A DNA stretch of 53,248 nt, taken from NCBI GenBank assembly GCA_004554425.1, contig SFMI01000011.1:1-53248 (forward strand). The letters are read 5' to 3'. Under the pieces are notes generated by a model that ran no database searches, was not told the origin of the DNA, and saw nothing but the letters and a program-made list of their open reading frames with translations. The DNA comes from Candidatus Saccharimonadota bacterium. Its GTDB lineage: Bacteria > Eremiobacterota > Xenobia > Xenobiales > Xenobiaceae. Both the position numbers and the translations under genes were made by a program. This document shows, one piece after another, positions 1 to 9,922 of the stretch; within the stretch, counting starts at the first letter, position 1, and each line of letters begins with the position of its first letter.

Positions 1-2
1 AT

Positions 3-638
3 ATAAGAACCTACACTAAAGCCATCTCTATTTTGAGGAATAGTGCTAACTGGTCTAATTGCCGTCGCTTGCAAGATCTCGACTCGCTTTCGGAAATACT
101 CCGGGGCAGTCGACAAGATATTGTTACCGAAGAAGAAAAATTAAGACAATATCGCAATCTCAATTTACCTCCCCTAAGCACAAAGCCTTTGCCACCAGCC
201 CAAGGCCCCGGATTTGAGTTTTCAGCAAAGCGTCAGCAATTGCTAAAAAAAGCCTCTCAATTAAATCTTCATCCTTTGAGAACACTCATCTCTTTGCAAC
301 ATCTTTGCCAAATTGCTAACCCTAAGCTTCAGCCCCAACAAGCCCAAGAATGCTTAATTATCTTGGAAAGGCTCAGAATATCTTCATTGCGCTTGAGCAT
401 TTTGCACGATGAAGCTATCAAGCTTATTCCAGAAAGGCAATGGCAAGTTTTGCTCCTAGAGCCAGAACTAAAAGCACTCGATAAAAGATTTGTACAGGAT
501 TTACTGTATCCCAAAACTCTGCATTTGCTAAAAGAATCCCTTACTTCGGTAAAACAGGACGCGGCAATTGCCAAAGAGTTAAATCTAGCCATTCCCCCCA
601 TTGAGCGGGAAGGCCCTCCACCGCCGAAGATGAGATAA
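3..638 (+). CDS. Unidentified helical protein, 5' end outside window
   Basis: The reading frame is open from the first bases of the window, so the true start probably lies upstream; the first in-window start candidate is a TTG at 33. The visible part is about 210 residues, rich in Leu, Gln, Lys and Glu, and predicted mostly alpha-helical. It has no transmembrane segment, and the C-terminus is Pro-rich with basic residues (ends PPPPKMR). I recognise no family motif. The next gene starts 36 bases downstream on the same strand, so co-transcription with the membrane protein is likely. Function unknown. Confidence 0.6.
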   Translation: MRTYTKAISILRNSANWSNCRRLQDLDSLSEILRGSRQDIVTEEEKLRQYRNLNLPPLSTKPLPPAQGPGFEFSAKRQQLLKKASQLNLHPLRTLISLQHLCQIANPKLQPQQAQECLIILERLRISSLRLSILHDEAIKLIPERQWQVLLLEPELKALDKRFVQDLLYPKTLHLLKESLTSVKQDAAIAKELNLAIPPIEREGPPPPKMR

Positions 639-674
639 TTCCATTTTGAAAAAGTATTCGCCTATTGTAAAGCT

Positions 675-2759
675 ATGTCAGAAGAGAACAAAAGTACAGC
701 AAACGGCACTGCTGCCGTAAAAGACTTATTCGAACGTGTAGATTTAGTTTGCGATTTTCGCTTTTCAGCCATAATTTACATATTATTGTCTGTCTTATGC
801 GCAGGTTCACTCATTTGGCAAGCTAAGCAAGCCGTTATCGGCTATTTGGGCCATGAAAACACGGCACAAACGCTTTGGATTTATCACTCTTGGGAGCAAT
901 ATTACTACCAAACCTTTCATTTTTTTATTACTAATTACGGCTTGACTGGCTCTTTGACCAAGTTGCCAGAATTGTATAACCACCTAGTCAGCTTCGGAGA
1001 GCGCAGCAGCGTAGCTAACGGCCTAGATTTTATCTGGACTTGGCCCCTAGTTAAGTTATTCGGCTTTCCTCTTTATTACAACGTAAAATGTATCCTTATC
1101 GTAGTAATTAACGCTCTAGCCATGCGTTGGCTCTGCGGCAAAATGGGCTGCCGTCCAAACTCGGCTTTTTTAGGAGGGCTCCTCTTCGCCTTTAATCCTT
1201 GGCAATGGTTCCTTTTAAGCACAGGGCGTATTATTGAAGCTCAAACTTTTTGGCCTGTTTTTTTCATAGGTAGTTTTCTTTCAGCTTGGGGCCAAAGCGA
1301 TCCTATGAAATGGGCCCGTTGCGGAGCCCTCCTAGCTTTGACAGCGTGCAATTATTGGTTCTATGGCCATTTTGCCGTTATCTTTGTGTTATTCTTTGTG
1401 CTGTATCGTGCGACAGCGGCAGCCCTTCGTTGCATAAGGGAAAAAAAGCTTCCTTCCTTCGGGCTTAAATTTAGCCTTGATATTTGGGGCAGCTTGCTTC
1501 TATTTTGTCTCACTTTCAGCGTCATAATTTTGCCAGCTGCTCATCCTTACTTGACGCGCCTTTTTTCTCACGACAATATCCCAGGATTAGTTCGTCCCGA
1601 TCCTGGGCGCGTCCCTGATGTATATACGCTTTACAGACAGAGCATTGCCTATTCGTGCGAAGCTTTTTACGCCTTCGTTCAGCCGACTAAAGGCTTAAGC
1701 ACCCCTATCAACCCTCCGCAAAGTATTTCCACAGAGGCGACATTTTCAGCCAACATAAGTTTAATGGTGATGCTGTCCTTTTTATTGCTTGGCACTCAAG
1801 TTACGCTCAAAAACAGAAGTCGGCTGAAGTTTTGGTGTTGGGCCGCCGCTGCCTTTTATTTGTTGCCCTTGGGGCCATTCCTAAAGCACAAAGCTCAATT
1901 AGTCTATTGGCAAGGCCACTCCATTCCGTTGCCTTACAAATTTTTTTGCGATCATATGCCGCTACTCGATAAACTGTTTTGGCCATGCCAAGCCATACTT
2001 TTATTTGCGATAGCTGCAGCAATTTGCATAGCAATGAGCCTAGAAGCGCTTCGAGACAACAAAAAATTTTCTCCTCAGCTATTGGCCGTAATAACAATTG
2101 CAGCCGTCATTTTGCCTTTTAGCGAAGCATTGCAACGCAAGCAATTACCTTGGCCATCAACCAAACTTGCTCCGGCAATATATGAGCACACTCAACAAAA
2201 ACAAAACTTGTCAGAAAGCGTAATCTTTGTTCCTTTGGGACGGCGCCCTTGGCAAGCGACTAGCGATTATAATCATAATTTTTACTACGATCCCGATCTT
2301 ACTTTGGTAGATTTACGCTTAGTTATAGACAATAACAGAGGTTTATTTTCACGCCACCTTTATAACAGCGGTAAAGACGTCTGGCTTTTCGACAAGCAAG
2401 CTTTAGTAGACCAAAGTTTTTTAGGCTTTATAAGCGATTTAGGTAGCCAATATGTGCCACGCCGCTTTAGTCACAACGATCTGGAGGCTGTGCAACATGA
2501 AGGATACAACCTAATTGGCGTAAGCGAACGACTTTGTAGCCATCGTCCCCGTAGCGGAGCCTATACAGTAGCCCCGGATCAGGGACAAGCTATCTTCAAA
2601 GATATTTGTCAAAGGCTGGAAGTTATTTTCGGCCCTCCTGTAAAGATTGTCGAGGAAATTTCTTATGAAAAAGACCTTATTCCAGGAGAAATCACCCCAA
2701 AATCATACCAAATAAAAATCTACGATACACGCCACTTTAAAGTTAAAGCTCAAAAATAG
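675..2759 (+). CDS. Large multi-spanning membrane protein, GT-C-like
   Basis: 694 residues. A cytosolic N-terminus of about 30 residues is followed by roughly 10-12 hydrophobic segments up to about residue 490, then a soluble C-terminal domain of about 200 residues with few hydrophobic stretches. Many membrane helices, aromatic-rich loops (for example FNPWQWF near residue 172) and a soluble C-terminal domain resemble GT-C type glycosyltransferases and related YfhO-like proteins. That resemblance is an inference from architecture, not from a diagnostic motif. The ATG at 675 is the first start after the previous stop. A sugar transfer role at the membrane is possible but unproven. Confidence 0.7.
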   Translation: MSEENKSTANGTAAVKDLFERVDLVCDFRFSAIIYILLSVLCAGSLIWQAKQAVIGYLGHENTAQTLWIYHSWEQYYYQTFHFFITNYGLTGSLTKLPELYNHLVSFGERSSVANGLDFIWTWPLVKLFGFPLYYNVKCILIVVINALAMRWLCGKMGCRPNSAFLGGLLFAFNPWQWFLLSTGRIIEAQTFWPVFFIGSFLSAWGQSDPMKWARCGALLALTACNYWFYGHFAVIFVLFFVLYRATAAALRCIREKKLPSFGLKFSLDIWGSLLLFCLTFSVIILPAAHPYLTRLFSHDNIPGLVRPDPGRVPDVYTLYRQSIAYSCEAFYAFVQPTKGLSTPINPPQSISTEATFSANISLMVMLSFLLLGTQVTLKNRSRLKFWCWAAAAFYLLPLGPFLKHKAQLVYWQGHSIPLPYKFFCDHMPLLDKLFWPCQAILLFAIAAAICIAMSLEALRDNKKFSPQLLAVITIAAVILPFSEALQRKQLPWPSTKLAPAIYEHTQQKQNLSESVIFVPLGRRPWQATSDYNHNFYYDPDLTLVDLRLVIDNNRGLFSRHLYNSGKDVWLFDKQALVDQSFLGFISDLGSQYVPRRFSHNDLEAVQHEGYNLIGVSERLCSHRPRSGAYTVAPDQGQAIFKDICQRLEVIFGPPVKIVEEISYEKDLIPGEITPKSYQIKIYDTRHFKVKAQK

Positions 2760-2945
2760 GGTGAAGGTAAGTTCGCTTAATGGAAGAAAATGTCCGTTTA
2801 TAGTCTACGTGGCGAAAGGTGCAAATAAGTTCACGTTTTTTGCACTTTGCAACATAGCGTATGTCATGTCAGCATATATTTTTTTATGTTTGGCATGATT
2901 TTACTCGCTTAGTCGGCGGCCACATTTAACAGGGAGGATCAAAGC

Positions 2946-3242
2946 ATGTCTACAACTATCAGCACCGCGCTGCTGCTATGCGCCATTGCGCTGGTAATCA
3001 TCGGTGTAACCGTTCCCGTCATCATTCTTATTCGTCTGCACGCCATAGAAGAGAATTTGGAGAAAACTGCCATCTTATTAACGGTTTTGGCAAATTTGCA
3101 AGGAGCGACCGAGGCTGACGTGGCCAGAGCAGCCGGCTTAGAGGAAGAAGTAATTTCTCTTCCTAAGCCCAGTCAGAAGAGCGGTCGCATTTCACTCGAT
3201 AAGTCGGAAGATACCAAAGGCGATAAGAAAAAAGGCAAATAA
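2946..3242 (+). CDS. Small single-span membrane protein
   Basis: 98 residues. A strong ribosome binding site (GGGAGGA, seven bases before the ATG) supports the start. Residues about 7-30 form one hydrophobic helix with a Val/Ile-rich core, followed by an amphipathic helical stretch (about 31-70) and a charged Lys/Asp/Ser-rich tail ending KKKGK. This layout is typical of small membrane-anchored coiled-coil proteins, but I recognise no family. It sits alone between two larger plus-strand genes. Confidence 0.7.
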   Translation: MSTTISTALLLCAIALVIIGVTVPVIILIRLHAIEENLEKTAILLTVLANLQGATEADVARAAGLEEEVISLPKPSQKSGRISLDKSEDTKGDKKKGK

Positions 3243-3343
3243 GCAATATCTTCTCGAAAAAGAGAAGATACACAAAACAATAGGCGCCTGTTAGGATTAA
3301 ATACCAGCAGTGTGTCTGTTTTAGTTTGTCGAGGATTTTATTT

Positions 3344-5386
3344 ATGAAGTTTAATTTTAGGCCGCAGCTTTTAAGCAAAAAGCTCAAAAACTTTTTGTAC
3401 GTAGCTGTGTTTGTGTTGGCTGCGCTTCCTTTGAGCGTACAAGCTGCCGATTCGCCTTCCAAGCCGGATGGTCGTTTCTTTAACTCTCCCGGATTAAAGG
3501 AATATCCTAATGCCTGCGCCATTATTTTGGAAGACGATCTTACCTACCGTCTCAATGAAGATTATTCTGCTGAAGCCACAGAGTATAATGCCATCAAGCT
3601 TCTCAACGGAGAAGGCGTTAAGCTTTTCCGTCTTTATCCCAGAAATTTTGACGCTTCTTTTGAAACTGTAGAATTTGAATACGCTCGTAGTATCAGTCCT
3701 CAAGGACAAGTAACCGAGGTACCAGCTGGCAATATTAAAACGATAGCTGCTATTAGCGGAGCTCCTATTTATGAGGATCGTCAAATTTATGTAGCAGAGT
3801 TTCCCAACCTTGAAGTCGGCTCGGTAATTGAATATTCTATCAAGACCAAATACGCTCCCAGAAAAGATAAGCAATGGTGGGCTTGTTCATATTTACAAAA
3901 TGATTTGCCCATTTTGCACTCTACATACAAAGTAAGTGTACCTTCTCAAGAAAAAGCCTACACTTTTACCAATGTTCCTTATCTCCGTTCACCTAAAGTG
4001 ACCGAGAGCAAGGGAGTACGCACTTACTCCTGGGAAACAAAAGAAGCTTTCGACGCCATTACCAGCAACGTCAGTATGCCTTCGTCCTTCAACTACTACA
4101 AATATGTAGCCGCCTCCAGTTTCTCCGATTGGAAAGATCTGAGTAAATGGGCTGCCGCTATTTGGGACGAAAATACTGCCGACAACGATACCTCTTTGAG
4201 CATGCTTTGCACTCGCATTACTTCCGTGGGCAAACCGGCCGAAGAACGCATACAAGACGTGCTCGGCTATATGTCCAAGTTTTCTATTTTGGATAAAGAT
4301 CAGAACATCTGGCGCTCAGTAGACTTCAAGCGAGCCACTTTATCTAAGTTGCTTACCTATCAAGATGCAGCTTATCTAACTGGTGCTCTCTTGAGAAGAG
4401 CCGGTTTGAGAGTCGATGTGTATATGGCTTCCAGTTCCGATCTGAAAACTATGGCCCAATTGCCTCCCATACCAACCTACTTTAGTCAATTTTTACTCAA
4501 AGTCTCTGATCCAGGTGGTAAGACTTGGTGGATCGATCCTTCTTTGCCAGGTTCTGCTCTTAACGCTCCCAACTTAGGTTGGCAAGGTTCAGCTATGCTT
4601 GAACTTCCCTCGCCTCACAGTTCTAAGCCTGGCCGTCTGGTAGCTGCTCCTATAGACACTCCGGAAGATAATATTTGCTCTTACAACATGGAAGGACGCA
4701 TTGAAGCTAATGGCATAGGCCAGCTTAATGCTGACATCACTTACAATGGTCCCCGCGCCAATATTCTGCGTACTGCCGAGGGGCAAGCTCAAGCTTTAAC
4801 TGACGCCCAGCACAAGGAAATGGTCAACTGGATTATTGGTAAGTTTAATAACAACTTCTGTTTCCAAACTATTCCCTATGCCAATTTCTTCCCCGCCGAA
4901 ATAGATGCTCAGTCGCCAGTAACTGTCGGTACTTCTGTACAGTTTGCCAACTATGCTCGCTATAGTCGCGAAAGGGATCGTTTTGAAACTCCTTTGCCTA
5001 TAACCCAGGGACAGTCTTTGCAAGCCGGACTCAATAGTGCTTCCCGCCTCTATCCTGTCCGTTTTGATGCTCCTTTTATTGACGAAGTCAGCTACCATGT
5101 AATTCTCCCTCAAGATAGCAAGGTAGTGGCTCAGCCGAGAGATATGACTTTGAGCAACGATGTAGGCTCATATACTTGTAAAACCGTAGTCAAAGGTTCT
5201 GAAGTATGGTTTTATAGTCGTACACAAATAAATTTAACCTGGATCTACAAAGACAAGTTTGCCCAGCTTGAAGAACTGGCTAAAGCCCAATTGTCCACTT
5301 TCAAATCTCCTTTAGCTTACAAGCTGACTCTCAAAGTCCCGACAGAAAAAATCCAAGAGACTGAGGACGAAGCTTCGCAAGAGTAA
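3344..5386 (+). CDS. Exported DUF3857 / transglutaminase-like protein
   Basis: 680 residues from the ATG at 3344, which has GAGGA eight bases upstream; an in-frame TTG 18 bases earlier is less likely. Residues 1-36 look like a Sec signal peptide with a cleavage-like AXA (VQA before AD). The first 200 or so mature residues match the DUF3857 pattern: a YSAEATEYNAIKLLN-like strand followed by PEG-like ..VPAGNIKTI.. and EVGSVIEYSI. A region at about 290-400 (KPAEERIQDVLGYMSK, later GALLRRAGLRVDVYM and WWIDPS) corresponds to the transglutaminase-like core, although a clear catalytic Cys is not evident in the usual place. The remainder matches DUF3858-like C-terminal domains. Probably periplasmic; substrate unknown. 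Confidence 0.8.
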   Translation: MKFNFRPQLLSKKLKNFLYVAVFVLAALPLSVQAADSPSKPDGRFFNSPGLKEYPNACAIILEDDLTYRLNEDYSAEATEYNAIKLLNGEGVKLFRLYPRNFDASFETVEFEYARSISPQGQVTEVPAGNIKTIAAISGAPIYEDRQIYVAEFPNLEVGSVIEYSIKTKYAPRKDKQWWACSYLQNDLPILHSTYKVSVPSQEKAYTFTNVPYLRSPKVTESKGVRTYSWETKEAFDAITSNVSMPSSFNYYKYVAASSFSDWKDLSKWAAAIWDENTADNDTSLSMLCTRITSVGKPAEERIQDVLGYMSKFSILDKDQNIWRSVDFKRATLSKLLTYQDAAYLTGALLRRAGLRVDVYMASSSDLKTMAQLPPIPTYFSQFLLKVSDPGGKTWWIDPSLPGSALNAPNLGWQGSAMLELPSPHSSKPGRLVAAPIDTPEDNICSYNMEGRIEANGIGQLNADITYNGPRANILRTAEGQAQALTDAQHKEMVNWIIGKFNNNFCFQTIPYANFFPAEIDAQSPVTVGTSVQFANYARYSRERDRFETPLPITQGQSLQAGLNSASRLYPVRFDAPFIDEVSYHVILPQDSKVVAQPRDMTLSNDVGSYTCKTVVKGSEVWFYSRTQINLTWIYKDKFAQLEELAKAQLSTFKSPLAYKLTLKVPTEKIQETEDEASQE

Positions 5387-5408
5387 GAAATAATAATCCT
5401 CGACATTG

Positions 5409-5452
5409 TCCCCCACTATTCAGAGATATTCTGAAGGTGGGGGATTTTTTTT
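5409..5452 (+). terminator. Intrinsic terminator after DUF3857 gene
   Basis: The arms CCCCCAC and GTGGGGG pair perfectly, with inner pairing TTCAG/CTGAA, followed by a run of eight T. It ends the transcription unit of the exported transglutaminase-like gene. Confidence 0.9.
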
Positions 5453-5513
5453 GTTTCTGTCGCATTGAGCAAGGCTATTTTACGAGTTCTCAACGCGAAT
5501 TAAGGTATTTTTT

Positions 5514-6430
5514 ATGGAAGACCAGGAAATTCCAAAATAAATTTAACTTTAGAGCTATTGGACACTTTGCCTAACGGTTACCATCAGCTAGATACGATTT
5601 TTCAAAGCTTAGAGTTGGCCGACCAGCTTTTTTTAAGCAAAGCCCCAAAGACCAGTTTAAAAATAGTTGACAAAATAGGTTGCGGTTTTACTGTAAGTGC
5701 CGATCAAGACAATTTGGTATTAAAAGCTCATCGTGCCTTGCAAACCCTTACCAGCCAAGAACTGCCATGCCGCTTTGTGTTACATAAAAATATACCAGCT
5801 GGCGGTGGTTTAGGAGGCGGTAGCGCTGATTGTGCGGCGGCTTTAAAAGGCTTAAACGCTCTTTACAATTTACAACTTTCCAATGAAGTATTGCTGGAAG
5901 AAGCCGGCAAATTGGGCGCAGATGTAGCTTTTGGTCTGGTAGAAAATACAGCCCGTGGCCTAGGCAAAGGAGAGCAACTTACTAAATTGCCCATTCCTGA
6001 ACTTTTTAAAAATTGGGGAGTTCTTTTGCTTATTCCACCTTTTGGTTTAAGCACACCTGAAGTTTATAAAGCTTGGGATCAATTGCCTGAGGAGAAGCGC
6101 CGTCCAGCCAAAGGCAGTTCAGCCAATTTAACTGAACTTTTAAAAGTTCAACCTACCATTCATGCTCAAGATACCAGCCTCTGGCAAGTAAAATTCCTTA
6201 ACGAACTAAAAAACGATCTCTATCCCGCCGCTCAAGCTCTCAGACCAGAGCTCACCTCTATAAGAGAAACTTTGCTCGCTTGGGGATGCCAAGCGGCCCA
6301 GCTCTGCGGCAGCGGCTCCACAGTATTTGCCATGCTCAACCCTAAAATTTATCAGCAAGTTCAGAATCAACCGGAACTGCTACACAATTTAGAGAAGTTG
6401 GGACGCATATATTTAACCCGCTTTATTTAG
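5514..6430 (+). CDS. ispE: 4-diphosphocytidyl-2-C-methyl-D-erythritol kinase, 5' frameshift
   Basis: IspE phosphorylates CDP-methylerythritol in the MEP isoprenoid pathway. The body is clearly a GHMP kinase: GYHQLDTIFQSL near the start, the ATP-binding loop PAGGGLGGGSADCAAALKGLN, and the C-terminal CGSGSTVFAM segment. The long uninterrupted frame begins only at a TTG at 5558, which would omit the conserved N-terminal P-A-K-I-N-L strand. That strand is encoded just upstream in the same frame as KINLTLELL (5534-5560). The ATG with a ribosome binding site (AAGG at 5502-5505) is at 5514 in another frame, reading MEDQEIPK then stop. A net loss of four bases (or one) at about 5532-5536 would explain this. 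It may be a pseudogene, a strain variant or an assembly error. Confidence 0.88.
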
Positions 6431-6442
6431 GATTTATACAAT

Positions 6443-7270
6443 ATGAGTAATAATTCGATAGTGCCCAGAAACTTGAACGAACCGGAAGACAAATTTGAGA
6501 TGCCGGTTGACGCCGTCCTTTTGGCAGGAGGTCTTATCAAAGATCTGCCCGCTTCGGAGCCTAAAGTAGCAGGCAAAGGCCACATTATGATAGGCGATAA
6601 GCCTATGAGTGCCTACGCTTTAGCCGCCCTACGCCAATCAAAAAAAATTCGCCGCATAATCTTAGTTAGTCCCATGAAAAGAGAAGATTTAGGCCCCGAA
6701 TGGGAAGGCGTTGACGAAGTAGTTCCGGCGGGTTCCAGCTTAACAGAATCTCTATTTTCCGGTCTCAAAGCTTTGCCTTTAAGCGATGATCCAGTACTTT
6801 TAGTAGCCGGCGATTTACCTTTTCTAAGCGTGGAAGCCGTAGACGATTTTCTAGACAGGTGCGCTGCAGAACGGCACAACGTTTTATGGTACGGTTTTTT
6901 AGATAAAGCTGTCTCTCAAGCCAAATACCCTGAGGTACGCCATACTTGGGTAAAAATGGTCGAAGGCACTTTCTGTGGCGGCGGCTTAACTTGCTTAAGA
7001 GGTAACATTGCCGAAGCTATCCGAGAAGCTATGGATACAGTCACCGCCGGACGCAAGAATCCCTTTAAACTGGCCGGAATTTTAGGTTTGAAGACGCTTT
7101 TTTATTTACTTATAGGCAGGCTGACCATTCCTATGGCTGAAAAAGCCGCCGCCAGACTATTAAAGCTCCCCTGTTGCGGTATAGTCAGCCCTTATGCCGA
7201 AACAGCTTACAATATCGACGATGCCGAGTCTTTGGAACAAGCTCGCCGTCGCCTGACTACTTCCCGTTAG
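6443..7270 (+). CDS. MobA-like nucleotidyltransferase family protein
   Basis: 275 residues. The N-terminal VDAVLLAGG is the nucleotide-binding signature of NTP-transferase/MobA-like GT-A folds, and VLLVAGDLPFLS (about residues 113-124) carries the metal-binding Asp. The C-terminal YNIDDAESLEQARRR is also typical of MobA-like proteins. The usual RMG.DK part is changed (the loop reads PASEPKVAGKGHIMIGDKP), so the exact substrate is not clear. It lies 12 bases after ispE and is probably co-transcribed. Its last 14 bases overlap the end of the convergent DUF2723 gene. Confidence 0.75.
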   Translation: MSNNSIVPRNLNEPEDKFEMPVDAVLLAGGLIKDLPASEPKVAGKGHIMIGDKPMSAYALAALRQSKKIRRIILVSPMKREDLGPEWEGVDEVVPAGSSLTESLFSGLKALPLSDDPVLLVAGDLPFLSVEAVDDFLDRCAAERHNVLWYGFLDKAVSQAKYPEVRHTWVKMVEGTFCGGGLTCLRGNIAEAIREAMDTVTAGRKNPFKLAGILGLKTLFYLLIGRLTIPMAEKAAARLLKLPCCGIVSPYAETAYNIDDAESLEQARRRLTTSR

Positions 7271-9128
7271 CCGCCTCGGTGCGCAAGCAAAACTCCTCAA
7301 TTTTGCTAAACTTAGCCTTTTCGTCCAAAGCTTCTTGGGCACGTTTCCATTTATTAAGCATAAATTTATGCCAAAATGGACGTGCCTTTTTTTCTTGCCA
7401 ATCTACATTATATTGTTCAGCCGCTTGCTCTAATTCATGCTGTGCTTGGTAACGATATTGCCAAAGATTGGCTTCGGAAGCATATATTTTTTCTTCGCTA
7501 TTTGTATAGCGAAAGAGCAATCCTTGACGTACGACATAATGAAAAGGCACATGTTCTAATCCACACTGTCCAGCCGTTTGCTCATCGTCAAAATAAACTG
7601 GACGCCCTTCGCGCCAAGCTAAATCTAAAACAGCCGCTAGTCCTTGCTCTTTTAAAGTTTGCGCATAAACAAGCGGCAGCGAATCAATAAACCATTGCGA
7701 ATGGCAAACTCCTACAGGAATAATTATAAAATCACGCTTCAATATCGCTTTGGCATAAATTAAACCACCACAAATTGCGTCATTTTGAGCGGCAACAATA
7801 GCCTTATCGGGTATGGAAGCAGCCATATAAAGTATAGTATTATTGACTAAGTATTGCCCACGTTCGGAAGCGCCATCCCAGTTAGAAGCTAAGGGCCAAA
7901 TAAAAGTAGTTACTAAAACCGCAAAGACGAACCATTGCTTTAATTTGCTACTTTGCTCAGCCGCCAAATTGGCTAAAGTTGCCGCTCCGAAGCCAGCAAA
8001 AGCTCCAAAAGCCAAATATGAAGAGCAGAAGAAGCGCTCCATCATTTCTTGATAGCCTTCAGCATCGGGCTGAGCAGCATATACAGCCCAAATCGGACCG
8101 GCTAAAACTAAAAGACAAATCCAAAGCCAAAATTCTGTTCGCTGCTTCCTCCAAGCCACAACTATTCCCCACAGGCCCAAACCAGCAGCTAAAAGCTTAA
8201 ATTGTTTAAAAAACAAAGATAGCAACCAATATGCTAATGAGGCCGCCCCGGAAGCACCGTTCCCTTTGGTGCTCAGTTGCAAACTACCGTAGCCGCTGCG
8301 CATTACTACCCAGAAAAAATTCTTCCAGGTAGAGGGATTGCCCCAGTTGAAAGCCACAAAAGGCTCGGTATGAGCAGCTAAAAACTGAGCCCTAACTATA
8401 AGCCAAAGGTAAGGTAGCAATCCCAACGTAAAACACAAGCAAGCAATGCCTATAACAGCGCAGTGGCTTGAGCCAACGCCTTTTTCGGCTTTCGGCTTAG
8501 GTGCCTTTCTTGCATAGGCCATCGAATTGCAGCTTTGACTGCTTAAATATAAAAATACAGCCAATCCCGGCAAAAAAAGCGCCGTCGTATGATGATGGCT
8601 GAAAGAAAGTCCCAAAACGAAACTCAATACCCACAACGTGTAGGGGCGCCAGACCGATATTTTTTTATAAACTACGGCCAAAGCTGCCAACAAGCCAATA
8701 AAGAATAAATGTAAAGAAAAAACTTCAGCTCCAACAGCCATGCGCCAAGGGCTTAAAGCGAAAGCGAAACAAAAAGCGCCGACCAAAGCTCCCCAAGCAG
8801 AATTAAGCGTTAAAGACAAGCCGAAAGCCAAACAAGCGCAAGCAGCAGCTGAGCACAAAGCCGAAAAAGCATTCATAGTAAGGGCCGGGGCGGCCAACTT
8901 CAACGAGCAAAGCAACCAACCCAACATAGTGTAAAGCGGATAGCCGGGCGGATGAGCGATACCGCCGACAGCACAAGCGCTTATTAATTCCGCACTGTCA
9001 AAGCCAGGCGGAATAGCTGGAGCCGAGGTCACACAATAAACAATTAAACTTATAATGAAGGCTAAGGCGGCAATTTTACAAGCAGATTTTAAGCAAAGCC
9101 AATTCGTCTCAGAAAGCAGACATTTCAT
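7257..9128 (-). CDS. DUF2723 integral membrane protein (GT-C-like)
   Basis: 623 residues. After the first membrane helix (about 17-35) comes the DUF2723 hallmark: FDSAELISACAVGG then AHPPGYPLY (about residues 43-68). In that family the Asp/Glu sits in the first external loop, as in GT-C glycosyltransferases (TMEM260-like). About 11-12 further hydrophobic segments follow to about residue 435, then a soluble C-terminal domain of about 190 residues. The family is associated with protein O-glycosylation in bacteria; acceptor and donor cannot be read here. It is convergent with the MobA-like gene, overlapping 14 bases. The start has only a weak ribosome binding site. Confidence 0.85.
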   Translation of the reverse strand: MKCLLSETNWLCLKSACKIAALAFIISLIVYCVTSAPAIPPGFDSAELISACAVGGIAHPPGYPLYTMLGWLLCSLKLAAPALTMNAFSALCSAAACACLAFGLSLTLNSAWGALVGAFCFAFALSPWRMAVGAEVFSLHLFFIGLLAALAVVYKKISVWRPYTLWVLSFVLGLSFSHHHTTALFLPGLAVFLYLSSQSCNSMAYARKAPKPKAEKGVGSSHCAVIGIACLCFTLGLLPYLWLIVRAQFLAAHTEPFVAFNWGNPSTWKNFFWVVMRSGYGSLQLSTKGNGASGAASLAYWLLSLFFKQFKLLAAGLGLWGIVVAWRKQRTEFWLWICLLVLAGPIWAVYAAQPDAEGYQEMMERFFCSSYLAFGAFAGFGAATLANLAAEQSSKLKQWFVFAVLVTTFIWPLASNWDGASERGQYLVNNTILYMAASIPDKAIVAAQNDAICGGLIYAKAILKRDFIIIPVGVCHSQWFIDSLPLVYAQTLKEQGLAAVLDLAWREGRPVYFDDEQTAGQCGLEHVPFHYVVRQGLLFRYTNSEEKIYASEANLWQYRYQAQHELEQAAEQYNVDWQEKKARPFWHKFMLNKWKRAQEALDEKAKFSKIEEFCLRTEAANGK

Positions 9129-9305
9129 AGAAAGTTCTCAACATAGTGAAAAATTGCCGCCATTTTTCTACAATTTGGCTCCGGCTTCCCCCGAGCAGCA
9201 CTTTTCTTCCCTCGGCTTCTAGCGACAACCTTAAAAGGTATACCTTGCCAATTATGGAAAATCAGCGACCAAGTATATACACTTAAGGAGAAAAACATTT
9301 AGCTA

Positions 9306-9701
9306 ATGAGCGCTATAAAACATGAAGTTATTGCTACCGAAAAAGCTCCTCAAGCTATCGGCCCCTATTCTCAAGCTGTGCGCTTAGGCTCTTTGATCTT
9401 TTGCTCAGGGCAGATTCCCTTGCATCCTGAAAATGGAAGCGTCGTGGGCCATACAACAGCCGAACAAACTGAACAAGTTCTTAAAAATTTACAAAAAGTT
9501 TTAGAAGCAGCTGGCAGCAACCTAAATTGTGTGCTGAAGACGACTTGCTTTTTAAGCGATATGGCTGATTTTGCAGAATTTAACCAAGTTTATGCAAGTT
9601 TCTTCACAGAGAATGCTCCAGCTCGTTCCGCTATTCAGGCTGCCGCTCTGCCCAAGGGAGTAAGAGTAGAAATCGAAGCCATAGCCTACTGCGCTGAATA
9701 G
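9306..9701 (+). CDS. ridA: RidA family enamine/imine deaminase
   Basis: 131 residues, the usual RidA (YjgF/YER057c/UK114) length. Motifs seen are APQAIGPYSQAV (about 14-25), FCSGQIPLHPENG (32-44), the conserved Arg in ARSAIQAAALPKGVRVEIEAIA near the C-terminus, and a core Glu. RidA hydrolyses reactive enamines such as 2-aminoacrylate formed by PLP enzymes such as threonine dehydratase. The AAGGAG upstream is about 15 bases from the ATG, longer than normal, but the ATG matches the family N-terminus. Monocistronic by position. Confidence 0.95.
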   Translation: MSAIKHEVIATEKAPQAIGPYSQAVRLGSLIFCSGQIPLHPENGSVVGHTTAEQTEQVLKNLQKVLEAAGSNLNCVLKTTCFLSDMADFAEFNQVYASFFTENAPARSAIQAAALPKGVRVEIEAIAYCAE

Positions 9702-9804
9702 CTCAGACCGTATGTCCCTTTAGCAACTCGACTTCTATTTGCAATAAAATTAGTATTCTTTTAAGAAGGATAAAAGCCGAGCTAAAAGAAAAGCTTACGG
9801 AATT

Positions 9805-9833
9805 TTGAAAATTCACTGAATTTGTGTAATAAT
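9805..9833 (+). promoter_or_regulatory. Putative sigma-70 type promoter for 9923 and EF-G
   Basis: TTGAAA at 9805-9810, 17 bases, then AATAAT at 9828-9833 with a preceding TG-type extension. It lies about 90 bases upstream of the 77-residue gene and would drive that gene and the EF-G paralogue together. Confidence 0.45.
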
Positions 9834-9922
9834 ATCGTCTCATTGTAAGTTTCTGCGCCCACCGACTTTCTAGGCATGAAGTTGCGGTGTTGGCGCCTAT
9901 AATACGGAGGTATTAATTTAAA

